DNA from: an uncultured Bacteroidota bacterium
GTDB lineage: Bacteria; Bacteroidota; Bacteroidia; Bacteroidales; P3
Reading direction: 5' to 3'
Assembly: GCA_902774395.1 (NCBI GenBank)
Contig: CACYIK010000003.1
Coordinates: 551 to 64,550, forward strand
Length of the DNA stretch: 64,000 nt
Part shown: one piece after another, positions 32,580 to 42,294 of the stretch
Position numbering within the stretch: position 1 is the first letter of the stretch
Layout of the letters: each line of letters opens with the position of its first letter
Program-made: the position numbers and the translations under genes
The notes under the pieces: model-generated
What the model was told of the DNA's origin: nothing
Database searches by the model: none
Seen by the model: the letters and a program-made list of their open reading frames with translations, nothing else

Positions 32580-33806
32580 TTAATAGAGGAAGTTGTTGTA
32601 GGGGTAGCGTATGGCGTGGATGCGGGAAATCTCCTGGTAGAGGAGGTTGCGCAGGGGTTCTATGTTTAGTTTTTTTGCGGCGGAGATTCGGATGGAGTGT
32701 TCAGAGTTCTCAGAATATTCAGAGTAATCAGAATCCTCTGGGTCTTTAGAACTCTCCAGAGCATCTATCTTATTGTAGACCATGATGACGGGCTTGTCGT
32801 CGGCGTGGATGTCGGCGAGGGTCTTGTTCACGGCGTCGATTTGCGACTGGTGGTCGGGGTGCGAGATGTCGACGACATGCAGGAGGAGGTCAGCCTCGGA
32901 GACCTCGTCGAGGGTGCTTTTGAAACTCTCCACCAGCTGGGTGGGGAGCTTGCGGATGAAACCGACGGTGTCGGTGAGGAGGAACGGGAGGTTGCCGACG
33001 ACCACCTTGCGGACGGTGGTGTCGAGGGTGGCGAAGAGCTTGTTTTCGGCCAGCACATCGCTCTTAGCCAAGAGGTTGAGAATGGTGGACTTACCGACAT
33101 TGGTGTAGCCCACCAGTGCCACGCGTACCAGGCTCTCGCGGTTCTTGCGCTGGAGGGTCTTCTGTGTGTCGAGTTTGGCGAGTTGTAGCTTGAGGGCGGA
33201 GATTTTCTCTTTGATGAGTCGGCGGTCGGTCTCTATCTGTGTCTCGCCGGGGCCGCGCATGCCGATGCCGCCGCGCTGACGCTCAAGGTGAGTCCACATA
33301 CGGGTGAGGCGGGGAAGCATGTACTGCAGCTGCGCCAGCTCCACCTGTGTGCGGGCTGTGGCGGTGCGGGCGTGACGGGCGAAGATGTCGAGGATGAGGG
33401 TGGTGCGGTCGAGGATGCGGCACTCCATCTCCTTCTCCAGATTGCGGAGCTGGGCGGGGCTTAATTCATCATCTATCACGATGATATCGGCCTCGAGGGC
33501 GTTCTTGTATTCTTTTATCTCATCGAGTTTGCCGGAACCGACATAGGTGCGGGTGTCGGGGCGGTCGAGTTTCTGGATGACTTTTTTCACCGTAACGCCA
33601 CCGGCGGTGCGGAGGAGGAACTCCAGCTCGTCGAGGTATTCCTCGGTGCGCTTGAGGGTCTGACCATTGGGACAGACGGAGACGAGGATAGCCTTCTCGG
33701 GGACTTCCTCGTTAACGAAGGTGTTTCTCTCCTGGGGCGAAAGACGTTTCCCCTCCTCCCCTATCGAATTCCTGAATTTACCTTTTTTATTGGGTGCGTA
33801 CTGCAA
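32580..33806 (-). CDS. hflX: GTPase HflX
   Basis: 408 residues, a ribosome-associated GTPase that splits or rescues stalled 70S ribosomes. The N-terminal HflX domain (LDELEFLLRTAGG to GETQIETDRRLI) includes the family block GGIGMRGPGETQIETDRR. The G domain has G1 GYTNVGKST, G3 DTVGF and G4 NKID. Between G4 and G5 lies DSDYSEYSENSEHS, encoded by 9-base repeats (32697-32745). This insertion sits in a loop near the guanine-base pocket. It is downstream of a glycosyltransferase gene on the same strand, separated by repeats. Confidence 0.95.
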   Translation of the reverse strand: MQYAPNKKGKFRNSIGEEGKRLSPQERNTFVNEEVPEKAILVSVCPNGQTLKRTEEYLDELEFLLRTAGGVTVKKVIQKLDRPDTRTYVGSGKLDEIKEYKNALEADIIVIDDELSPAQLRNLEKEMECRILDRTTLILDIFARHARTATARTQVELAQLQYMLPRLTRMWTHLERQRGGIGMRGPGETQIETDRRLIKEKISALKLQLAKLDTQKTLQRKNRESLVRVALVGYTNVGKSTILNLLAKSDVLAENKLFATLDTTVRKVVVGNLPFLLTDTVGFIRKLPTQLVESFKSTLDEVSEADLLLHVVDISHPDHQSQIDAVNKTLADIHADDKPVIMVYNKIDALESSKDPEDSDYSEYSENSEHSIRISAAKKLNIEPLRNLLYQEISRIHAIRYPYNNFLY

Positions 33807-33835
33807 TGTAATGATTAATGATTAATGGTTAATGG

Positions 33836-33879
33836 TTTGCTCCACTTTGGTCGCAGGCCGTGACCAGAGGTCAGGCAGA
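33836..33879. repeat. Two-hairpin TTTGCTCCAC element at glycosyltransferase 3' end
   Basis: The second hairpin is TGACC-AGA-GGTCA. The distal arm TCTGCCTGA (minus strand) supplies the last two codons and the TGA stop of the glycosyltransferase gene. TTAATGG/TTAATGA heptads precede it (33812-33835). Confidence 0.85.
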
Positions 33880-35148
33880 ATGGCTAACGGATTGAAAGAT
33901 TTGTTCGAGGGGTTCTACGGCGGAGGACCAAGAGTAGTGCTCCTTGACAAAACTGTTGCCGGCGGCGGCGATACTGTCGCGCAGTTCCTGCGACTCGATC
34001 AGCCGGACAATGGCATCGGCGAGGGCCTCGGGGGTGTCGCCAACCAAAAGTGGCGGATGAGTGTTGAATGATGAGTGATGAGTGATGAATACATCTTCCC
34101 CATTGGCGAGGAGAGGTGTGGCGGCGATGGGGGTGGTCACGCAGGGCACCTGCATGGCCATTGCTTCGAGGAGCTTGTTCTGGAGTCCGGAGCCGAGGCG
34201 CATGGGGGCGACAAAGACTTGGGCGGAGGCGTAAGCCTCACGGATATCGTCGAGTCGGCCGCTGACGGTGACACGCTTGGAGGCGAGGGTACGGACGGAA
34301 GGCTTGGGGTCGGCGCCGGCGATGAGTAGCGTGGCGGAAGGAATCCGCGACCACACCAACGGCATCACCTCGTTCACCAGGTAGCGTGCGGCGTCGACAT
34401 TGGGAGCATAGGCCATGTTGCCGCAGAAGCAAATTGAAAATTGAGAATTTGCTCCACTGCGGTCGCAGGCCGTGTCTCCTTTGGAGCCAGGCAGGAAAAT
34501 TGAAAATTTAGACTTGTCTTGTGCGGAGAAGTAGTCGAAATTGACGCCGTTGGGGACGATGTGGATTTCGCCGTTTTTCTTGTGGGGGATGGCTTCGCTG
34601 TCGACCTCGGAGATGATGGTGAGGGCGTCGAAGACCGAGAAAGCCTTGTATTCGGACGAGCGCAGCATCTTGAACTCGTAGTGCAGCAGATAGTGCCATA
34701 AACCCTTCGTCTGTTCCATACGGCGCTCCGTATTCATCGACAAAGCATCCTGGAAGTCCATCACCTTGGGGAAAGGCAGCCGTGCAACCAGTGGCATGGT
34801 GCGCACCATCTGCGAGTAGACGACGTCGGGCTGCACCTCGCGGGCAAAGGCGCGGCAGGCGCGCTTGGCACGTTTGGTGTTCCAATAGCCCATCTGCAGC
34901 GACTTGGAGGAAAGCCAGTTGCGGAGAATATTCTTTCCGCAGACGAGCTTGTTGAGGTGGACGGCACGTATCTCGCGACAGTAAGGCTCGAGGGCCTTGA
35001 TATGTTCCGGTAGGACACGGCGATGAGAGACGGCGAAGAGGTAGATGTCGTGATGCTTGGAAAGCTCGACTATCTGGTGATAGGCACGGAGCTTGTCGCC
35101 TTTATCCAGCGGCCACGGGAAACGGGGTAAAACAACCAGTATTTTCAT
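33871..35148 (-). CDS. Glycosyltransferase family 4 with repeat insertions
   Basis: 425 residues. GT-B fold: N-terminal MKILVVLPRFPWPLDKGDKLRAYHQI is typical of GT4 enzymes with sugar-nucleotide donors. IVPNGVNFDYF is the linker motif, and the C-terminal half has NMAYAPNVDAARYLV, GSGLQNKLLEAMAMQVPCV and the acidic donor site. Two parts are foreign. FSIFLPGSKGDTACDRSG and the next seven residues (about 215-240) are encoded by a complete two-hairpin element with AAAATTG flanks. ITHHSSFNTHPP (about 366-377) comes from CACTCAT heptads. Both fall at loops between strands. Probably used for cell-surface glycan synthesis; the acceptor is unknown. Confidence 0.88.
   Translation of the reverse strand: MKILVVLPRFPWPLDKGDKLRAYHQIVELSKHHDIYLFAVSHRRVLPEHIKALEPYCREIRAVHLNKLVCGKNILRNWLSSKSLQMGYWNTKRAKRACRAFAREVQPDVVYSQMVRTMPLVARLPFPKVMDFQDALSMNTERRMEQTKGLWHYLLHYEFKMLRSSEYKAFSVFDALTIISEVDSEAIPHKKNGEIHIVPNGVNFDYFSAQDKSKFSIFLPGSKGDTACDRSGANSQFSICFCGNMAYAPNVDAARYLVNEVMPLVWSRIPSATLLIAGADPKPSVRTLASKRVTVSGRLDDIREAYASAQVFVAPMRLGSGLQNKLLEAMAMQVPCVTTPIAATPLLANGEDVFITHHSSFNTHPPLLVGDTPEALADAIVRLIESQELRDSIAAAGNSFVKEHYSWSSAVEPLEQIFQSVSHSA
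34431..34508. repeat. Two-hairpin element inside the glycosyltransferase gene
   Basis: Identical to the copy at 3055-3109 over its core, including AAAATTGAAAATT-type flanks on both sides. Length is a multiple of three with respect to the host frame, and the minus-strand frame is free of stops (reads ...LPGSKGDTACDRSGANS...). Confidence 0.88.
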
Positions 35149-35183
35149 GAAATGAAAAATGAAAATTGAAAAATGAAAATCAT

Positions 35184-37802
35184 TTAGAATAACTGGGTTT
35201 GTGTGCCTTCGGCGAAACCGAGGCGGTCGTCGGGTTCATCTGTGGGTGTGTCGACGACCGAATCGTCGACCTCAGGAAGTTCCGGGTCCTCCTTCACGGG
35301 CTGGAGCCAGTTGAACTGGTCGACGGCGAAGGTGGTGACACGCTTGCCGCGGGCCTTGTGGCTCTTGACGCCGATGAAGTCCTCGACATCGATAATCTCG
35401 GACGGTATCTTCTTGCCGCTCTCGGGGTTGTATACCACCTCGAGTCGGGGGAAGAAGTCGAGGGCCACGGAGATAAGCTGCGAGCCGTCGTCGTCGAGGA
35501 AGGGGGTCTTGCGGTCGGTGGGTTCAGGGACGAAGCGTTTGAGGTAGGGATAGCCGTCGGGGGAGCGATAGAGGACGGTGATGACCTGGTCGCGGCGGAA
35601 CTTGCGGAGTTCGAAGAGGTCGTCGTCGAAGTGGTTGGCGAGGTCGAAGCCCATGATGCGGTAGTTGGCCGACTGCATAAGGGCCAGTAGTTTGTCGGTG
35701 CCGTGGAACTCGCCGAGGTACTTGCCAGCCTCGTTCACATTGAGGCGTTTGACGCTCTCGTCGAACCATATCTTGCGCGCGCTCAACGTAGAGACGCCCT
35801 CATCCTTGAGGTTGATGGAGCGCACGGCGTTGCGGGTCAAGATATTGCCGATGGACTGACGTCCCTTGATGGCGAGGGTCTTGAAGTCGAAGTCGAAGGA
35901 GGTCTTCTTGAGCTTGGGCTTGGAGACATGGTGGATGGTGACCACCTCGGCCTCGCCGTTGGGGTTGGCGGTGAAGTAGAGCACCTTGCTGCCCTTGGTA
36001 CCCTTGGTGAGGAGATAGTCCTTGTCGCGTGTGATGGAGGTGACGCTGAAGCGTTTGACCATCACGTAGCCGTCGGGGCCGCCGTCGCGGTAGATGAGGT
36101 TGTAGACCGTACGTTCGTCGCGCTTGCGGAAGACGGAGATGAAGAGAATCTCGGGACACTCCTGTGTGCCTACGAAGCCTTTCTCCTGTATCTTGGTCAC
36201 CATGAAGGTGCCGTCGCGGCGGAAGACGATGATGTCGTCCATCTTCGAGCATTCGCAGGCCACCTCGACACCCTCCTCTCGTTTGAGGCCCCAGCCGGCG
36301 AAGCCGGTCTGGTAGTTAACATAGAGCTTCTCGTTGGCCAGCGCCACCACCGTGGACTCGATGTCCTCGAAATTGCGTATCTCGGTGCGGCGCTCGCGTC
36401 CTTCGCCAAATTTCTTGAGGATACCCTGGAAGTAACGGACGGCATAGTCGGTGAGGTGCGCCAAATGGTTCTGCACCTCGTCGATGGTCATCTCGATGCC
36501 CGCCAGTTCCTCCATAGCCTTCTTGATGTCGAACTTGCTGATCTTACGCACGGGTTTCTCGCAGAGCTTCAGCACGTCGTCGCGGGTGATTTCCTTCTTG
36601 AACTGGTCGCGATAGGGGTCGAATCCACGCTCCATCTGACTCACCTGGTCCTCCCAACTCTTCGAGCGCTCGTTCTCCATTACCTTATATATTCGCTTCT
36701 CGAAGAAGATTTTCTCCAGCGAGACCCAATGCCAGCGGTCCTCCAGTTCGGCGAGCTGTATCTCGAGTTCCTGACGCAGGAGGTCCTTGGTACGCATGGT
36801 GTTGTGGCGCAGGATGTCGCTGGCGGTCATGAAGACGGGTTTGTCGTCGACGATGACGCAGGTCTGGGGCGAGAAGGATATCTGGCAGTTGGTGAAAGCG
36901 TAGAGGGCATCGATGGTTTGGTCGGGTGAGACGCCAGCGGGGAGGTAGACCACTATCTCCACTTCGGCGGCGGTGTTGTCGTCGACCTTCTTGATTTTTA
37001 TCTTGCCCTTCTCGTTGGCTTTGAGGATGCTGTCGATGAGGACGTCGGTGGTGACGGTATAGGGCAGTTCGGTGATAATGATGGCTTTGCGTTTCTCGTC
37101 ATAGTGCATCTTGGCACGGATGCGCAGACGGCCGCCGAGGGCGGCATCGTTGTAGCGTGAGACATCGATGAGTCCGCCGGTGGGGAAGTCGGGATAGATC
37201 TCGAATTCCTCTTCCTTGAGGATCTTGATGCTGGCGTCGAGGAGCTCGCAGAAGTTGTAGGGGAGGATGACGGAGGTGAGGGTCACGGCGATGCCTTTGG
37301 TACCCTGTGCCAACAGCAGGGGGAATTTTACCGGCAGGGTGACGGGTTCTTTCTTGCGGCCGTCGTAGGAGGGTTTCCACTGGGTGGTTTTGGGGTTGAA
37401 GACCACCTCTTTGGCGAATTTCGAGAGGCGCGCTTCGATGTAACGGCCGGCGGCGGCATCGTCGCCGGTGAGGATGTTGCCCCAGTTACCCTGGCAGTCG
37501 ATGAGGAGGTCTTTCTGTCCCATGTTGACGAGGGCGTCCTTGATGGACATGTCGCCGTGGGGGTGGTACTGCATGGTGTTACCGACGATATTGGCCACCT
37601 TGGTGAAGCGGCCGTCGTCGGTCTCCTCCATAGCGTGGAGGATGCGGCGCTGGACGGGCTTGAGGCCGTCGTCGATGTCGGGCACCGAGCGGTCCAATAT
37701 CACGTCGCTGGCATAGTCTATCCAGTAGTCTTTGAACATGCCGCTCAAAGATACCGTCGTACCCTGTTCCTCAGTATTTATAATGTTTTCGCTGTCTTCC
37801 AT
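35184..37802 (-). CDS. parC: DNA topoisomerase IV / gyrase-type subunit A
   Basis: 872 residues, the DNA-cleaving subunit of a type IIA topoisomerase that decatenates or supercoils DNA. Breakage-reunion domain: SVPDIDDGLKPVQRRILHAM, YHPHGDMSI and the catalytic tyrosine Y121 in AAAGRYIEARL. The C-terminal part has weak beta-pinwheel repeats, with GRQSIGNILTRNAV near residue 650. It lacks the GyrA-box of true gyrase, which supports ParC. Bacteroidota carry such a second subunit besides GyrA. It is in a minus-strand run between lepB and a glycosyltransferase; the partner parE is not in the window. Confidence 0.92.
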   Translation of the reverse strand: MEDSENIINTEEQGTTVSLSGMFKDYWIDYASDVILDRSVPDIDDGLKPVQRRILHAMEETDDGRFTKVANIVGNTMQYHPHGDMSIKDALVNMGQKDLLIDCQGNWGNILTGDDAAAGRYIEARLSKFAKEVVFNPKTTQWKPSYDGRKKEPVTLPVKFPLLLAQGTKGIAVTLTSVILPYNFCELLDASIKILKEEEFEIYPDFPTGGLIDVSRYNDAALGGRLRIRAKMHYDEKRKAIIITELPYTVTTDVLIDSILKANEKGKIKIKKVDDNTAAEVEIVVYLPAGVSPDQTIDALYAFTNCQISFSPQTCVIVDDKPVFMTASDILRHNTMRTKDLLRQELEIQLAELEDRWHWVSLEKIFFEKRIYKVMENERSKSWEDQVSQMERGFDPYRDQFKKEITRDDVLKLCEKPVRKISKFDIKKAMEELAGIEMTIDEVQNHLAHLTDYAVRYFQGILKKFGEGRERRTEIRNFEDIESTVVALANEKLYVNYQTGFAGWGLKREEGVEVACECSKMDDIIVFRRDGTFMVTKIQEKGFVGTQECPEILFISVFRKRDERTVYNLIYRDGGPDGYVMVKRFSVTSITRDKDYLLTKGTKGSKVLYFTANPNGEAEVVTIHHVSKPKLKKTSFDFDFKTLAIKGRQSIGNILTRNAVRSINLKDEGVSTLSARKIWFDESVKRLNVNEAGKYLGEFHGTDKLLALMQSANYRIMGFDLANHFDDDLFELRKFRRDQVITVLYRSPDGYPYLKRFVPEPTDRKTPFLDDDGSQLISVALDFFPRLEVVYNPESGKKIPSEIIDVEDFIGVKSHKARGKRVTTFAVDQFNWLQPVKEDPELPEVDDSVVDTPTDEPDDRLGFAEGTQTQLF

Positions 37803-37834
37803 CTAGGTTTCTATGTTGATACGTTGATAGGTTG

Positions 37835-37961
37835 ATATTATAGATTTATGAATTATGATTTATGAATGTTCAGTTCCTCATTCCTCATTCCTCACTAAAC
37901 ACTAAACACTCATCACTCATCACTCATCACTCATCATTCCTCATTCATCACTCATCATTCA
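37835..37961. repeat. Repeat array between lepB and parC
   Basis: In the minus-strand sense: GATGAATGATGAGTG heptads directly at the lepB stop codon, then GTGTTTA and GAGGAAT units, then ATAATTC/ATAAATC units towards parC. The stop codon of lepB (TATTGATGAATG) lies in the first unit. Confidence 0.88.
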
Positions 37962-39551
37962 TCAATACGCATTGGCGTTCCTCAGGCAACGGTCCCAGCG
38001 GATGCCGCCTTTTTCTTCGTCGGTGCTGAAGAGTACCCATTTGGCTTTGCCGACGATGTGGCTCTCGGGGACGAAGCCCCAGAAGCGGCTATCCTGACTG
38101 TTGTGGCGGTTGTCGCCCATCATCCAGTAGTAGTCCATCTGGCAGGTGTAGCTGTCGGTCTCTTTGCCGTTGATGTATATCTTGCCGTCCTTCACTTCGA
38201 GGGTGTTGTACTCGTAGGCGGTGATGAGGCGGCGGTAGAAGGGCAGGTTGTCGAGCGTGAGCTTGAGGGTCTCACCCTTGGCGGGGATGTGGACGGGACC
38301 GTAGTTGTCGACAGACCAGCGCTGTCCGGCATGGGGGAAGAGAGCGCCGGTGGTGTCGATGTCGTGGATATAGGGGGTTATCGACTTGACATAGCCCGAG
38401 GAGAGGAGTTGTTCGGAGACCTGGGGCGAGAGGGCCATTCCGAGGCAGAGGTTGCCGAGGGAGTCGTAGGGGTCGCCGTTGATGTCGCTGACGACTTGCA
38501 AGATACCGTCGATTTCCTCTTTTGTCATTCCACACTCTTCGAGGATGTCGATGGGGAAGTAGTTGACGGAGAAGGTCACCTTGCGGTAGAACATTGCACT
38601 TTCTGGTGTTTCGACAGGCTGGCCATTGATGTGGACGATGCCGTCGACAATCTGGAGGTTTTCGCCCGGGAGACCCATGCAGCGTTTGATGTAATGCTCG
38701 CGTTTGTCGAGGGGGCGAGTCATCACTTTGCCCGCGGGGGTGCGGTGTTCGTTGCCCGCGGCGTCGCGGTCGACGAAGTAGCCCTCGCCGGCCAGCACGG
38801 CGTCGCGGCCGCAGGCTCGCACGGCCTCATAGTAGGTGCGCTGGCAGCCGGGGAAGTTGCTGACGATGGTGTCGCCCTCGGGAAAGTTGAACACGACGGC
38901 ATCGTAGCGCTTCACATGGGTGTAGCCCGGGAAGCGATAATAGGGCAGCTGCGGCCAGCTGAGGTACGACTGGAGGTCGGTGCCGACGATGGTGTTGTGC
39001 ATCAGCGGCAGCGCCAAGGGCGTCATGATGACGCGGGGACCGTAGGCCATCTTGCTGACGAGCAGGTGGTCGCCCACACGGAGGCTGCGCTCCATACTCG
39101 AGGAGGGAATGGAGAAGAGCTCGAAGACGAAGCCGCGGATGAGCACCACGGCGATGAGGGCGAAGACAACGGCTTCAGCCCAGTCGCGGAGCTCGCTGAC
39201 CTTCGTCGGGGGGTCGGTCTTGGGGTCGTGATAGGTCCAGCCCTTCTTGAGACCCACCATGAGGAGGTAGACGGGGGGCAGCAGGACGCCGAAGGTCTCC
39301 TCCCAGAAACTCTTCCTGCGGAAGACTTTGGCGGTGTCGACCACCATCAGGAGGAAGACGAAGATGTTCAGTCCGGGAAGGAGGAAATAGATATACCAAG
39401 GCCATTTCTTGCCGCAGAGCTGTATCCAGACGACGATGTTGTAGAAGGGCACTAGGGCCTTCCACGGGGTCCTGCCGGCCTTCTTGAAGATAAACCACAG
39501 TCCGGCTATCGTACCCAGTACATAAAGCATCAAAAGAATTTCGTAAATCAT
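37962..39551 (-). CDS. lepB: Signal peptidase I, long Bacteroidota form
   Basis: 529 residues. It removes Sec signal peptides at the membrane. The N-terminus holds three to four membrane helices (1-22, 32-48, 52-70, 86-102), then after a loop a further helix (124-145) and the S26 catalytic core. Ser 152 is in IPSSSME and Lys 289 is in the YIKRCMGLPGE block. A third family box (MMGDNRHNSQDSRFWG) is near 490. The extra N-terminal helices and the long insertion between boxes are usual in Bacteroidales. The last residues (NANAY) end in a stop codon provided by the heptad array. Confidence 0.95.
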   Translation of the reverse strand: MIYEILLMLYVLGTIAGLWFIFKKAGRTPWKALVPFYNIVVWIQLCGKKWPWYIYFLLPGLNIFVFLLMVVDTAKVFRRKSFWEETFGVLLPPVYLLMVGLKKGWTYHDPKTDPPTKVSELRDWAEAVVFALIAVVLIRGFVFELFSIPSSSMERSLRVGDHLLVSKMAYGPRVIMTPLALPLMHNTIVGTDLQSYLSWPQLPYYRFPGYTHVKRYDAVVFNFPEGDTIVSNFPGCQRTYYEAVRACGRDAVLAGEGYFVDRDAAGNEHRTPAGKVMTRPLDKREHYIKRCMGLPGENLQIVDGIVHINGQPVETPESAMFYRKVTFSVNYFPIDILEECGMTKEEIDGILQVVSDINGDPYDSLGNLCLGMALSPQVSEQLLSSGYVKSITPYIHDIDTTGALFPHAGQRWSVDNYGPVHIPAKGETLKLTLDNLPFYRRLITAYEYNTLEVKDGKIYINGKETDSYTCQMDYYWMMGDNRHNSQDSRFWGFVPESHIVGKAKWVLFSTDEEKGGIRWDRCLRNANAY

Positions 39552-39562
39552 TTTTTCTCTTT

Positions 39563-39742
39563 TTTGGTTTTAGGGGTTTTAAAGGTTTTAAGGGTTTTAA
39601 AAGTGACGGGGGTTGTCCTCGACCCCTTTTAACCTTTTAAACCATTTAAACATTTTCAACTTTGGTTTTAGGGGTTTTAAAGGTTTTAAGGGTTTTAAAG
39701 GTGACGGGGTTGTCCTCGACCCTTTTTAACCTTTTAAACCAT

Positions 39743-39760
<18 letters not shown>
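39563..39760. repeat. 98-base tandem duplication of a GGTTTTAAA hairpin
   Basis: Two copies start at 39563 and 39661. Each has GGTTTTAGGGGTTTTAAA-type 9/10-mers on the left, GTGACGGGG...GTCCTCGACCCC in the middle, and the complementary CTTTTAAACC units on the right, so each can fold into a long imperfect hairpin. The second copy runs into the end of the glycosyltransferase gene and provides its last codons and TAA stop. Confidence 0.85.
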
Positions 39761-40912
<1,152 letters not shown>

Positions 40913-40986
40913 TACCTTATCCTAAATTTTCAATTTTTAATTTTTAATTTTTAATTTCACTAGTAACGTAATATAAAAAATATTCG

Positions 40987-40994
40987 TATTTTTG
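40987..40994 (+). promoter_or_regulatory. Promoter -7 element of META-domain gene
   Basis: TATTTTTG followed by CAGCCC, 28 bases before the GTG start codon. Confidence 0.6.
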
Positions 40995-41022
40995 CAGCCC
41001 GAAAAACTTATCAACAACCGCT

Positions 41023-41505
41023 GTGAAAAACACCCTCAAAATACTCCTGTCCCTCTGCCTTACAGTGTTTAGTGTTCAGTGTTCAGTGTTCAGTTCATCA
41101 TCCATCATTCATCATCCATCACTAAACACTAAACACTTAACACTTAACACTATAAACAAAGACCAAACCTGGCAACTAGTAAAGATCCAAGGCCGCGATA
41201 TACCCAAAAACGTCAAAAGCGTCACCCTCTCCTTCAACCCCGAAGCCGGAACCCTCTCCGGACAAGCAACTTGCAATACTTATTCCGCCAACTTCGTTAT
41301 AGGTAACCAACGCCCCGACTCCGAGAAATTTCAATTTTCAATCTCCAACTTTCAATTTACTGACATCCGCTGTCCCGAAGCCGACATGAACGCCGAAGGA
41401 CGCTTCTTCGCCGCCTTCCAAAAGGCCAACAATATCCTCATCAGCGAAAACTCACTGACACTCTACCGCGACAACAAAGAACTCCTCCACTTCGAACAAA
41501 ATTAA
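41023..41505 (+). CDS. META domain (HslJ-like) secreted protein
   Basis: 160 residues from a GTG start. An export signal occupies about 1-25; its hydrophobic part (LKILLSLCLTVFSVQCSVFS) is partly encoded by GTGTTTA/GTGTTCA heptads (41063-41155), which go on to encode IIHHPSLNTKHLTLNTI. The META domain follows: DQTWQLVKIQGRDI, GTLSGQATCNTYSANFVI, DIRCPEADMNAEGRFFAAFQ, NSLTLYRDNKELLHFE. Within it KFQFSISNFQF (41328-41358) is another repeat product. META proteins are periplasmic or outer-membrane factors linked to stress or drug tolerance in E. coli HslJ. Lipidation at the cysteine in SVQC is doubtful. Confidence 0.8.
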   Translation: MKNTLKILLSLCLTVFSVQCSVFSSSSIIHHPSLNTKHLTLNTINKDQTWQLVKIQGRDIPKNVKSVTLSFNPEAGTLSGQATCNTYSANFVIGNQRPDSEKFQFSISNFQFTDIRCPEADMNAEGRFFAAFQKANNILISENSLTLYRDNKELLHFEQN

Positions 41506-41529
41506 AAATTATAAATTAAAAATTAAAAT

Positions 41530-41668
41530 CGCGTAGCCACTCATAACATAGATTTATGAATTATGATTTATGATTTATGAGTATAGGGACTGTGTAGCCA
41601 CTCTGAAATCATAAGTCATAAATCATAAGTCCTAAATTCTTAATTCTTAATTCTTAATTCTTAATTAA
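41530..41668. repeat. Facing TTATGAT and ATCATAA heptads, then TTAATTC array
   Basis: Left side AATTATGATTTATGA, right side ATCATAAGTCATAAATC, so the two halves are complementary; a run of TTAATTC units ends two bases before the NUDIX start codon. Confidence 0.85.
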
Positions 41669-41670
41669 AA

Positions 41671-42294
41671 ATGCTCCTAAGCTACAAATACCACACCTTC
41701 AACATCCCCCTCTGCCTGCTGCGCTTCCTGAAGCGCCACATGTGCTACGTCCGCGCCGCCGGCGGAATAATAATGTTGAATGATAATTCATCACTCATCA
41801 CTCATCACTCATCACTAAAAATGCTCCTCATCCAGCGCAACGGCCGCTGGGACCTCCCCAAGGGAAAGGTCGAACCCGGTGAGACCCTCCTCCAAGCCGC
41901 CCTCCGCGAAGTCGAGGAAGAAACCGGCATTAACTGCGTTAGTGATGAGTGTGGAGTGATGAGTGTTGAGCGAATCGGGGCTGGTAATTCATCACTCATC
42001 ACTCATCACTCATCATTAATAAAAACCTACCACCTCTTCCGCGCCCCTAAAGCCTGGTTCAAGGGTCCTAACCCTCCCCCTCACAAATGGCACCTCAAGC
42101 AGACCTCATGGTTCCCCATGACCGTGGCCGTCGACACCGTCGACTCCCCACCCGCTGGCACGCCCCAGCAGGAAGAAGGCATCACCGCCGTCGTCTGGGT
42201 CTCCCCCGACGAATGGCACCGCCGCCTCTCCTCCTCCTACGGCACCCTCAGAACCCTATCCTCCCAATTCTCAACTCCCAAAACGCCACACTAG
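41671..42294 (+). CDS. NUDIX hydrolase with two heptad insertions
   Basis: 207 residues. The Nudix box GKVEPGETLLQAALREVEEETGI is complete (GX5EX7REVXEEXGI), so hydrolysis of a nucleoside diphosphate-linked compound is expected. Ahead of it RAAGGIIM...KMLLIQRNGRWDLPKGK is the first strand pair, but it is split by DNSSLITHHSSL (41778-41818). After the box, VSDECGVMSVERIGAGNSSL and ITHHSSL (41938-42020) sit between GINC and IKTYHLFRAP. Both insertions are in loops between core strands and keep the frame. The gene overlaps the convergent methyltransferase gene by 47 bases. Confidence 0.9.
   Translation: MLLSYKYHTFNIPLCLLRFLKRHMCYVRAAGGIIMLNDNSSLITHHSSLKMLLIQRNGRWDLPKGKVEPGETLLQAALREVEEETGINCVSDECGVMSVERIGAGNSSLITHHSSLIKTYHLFRAPKAWFKGPNPPPHKWHLKQTSWFPMTVAVDTVDSPPAGTPQQEEGITAVVWVSPDEWHRRLSSSYGTLRTLSSQFSTPKTPH

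Noticed and set aside
35703..36929. Plus-strand open frame opposite parC, and similar ones opposite lepB (38058-39455) and the M13 peptidase (49126-50994)
   Set aside because: Same reason: antisense of strongly biased genes, no family features.
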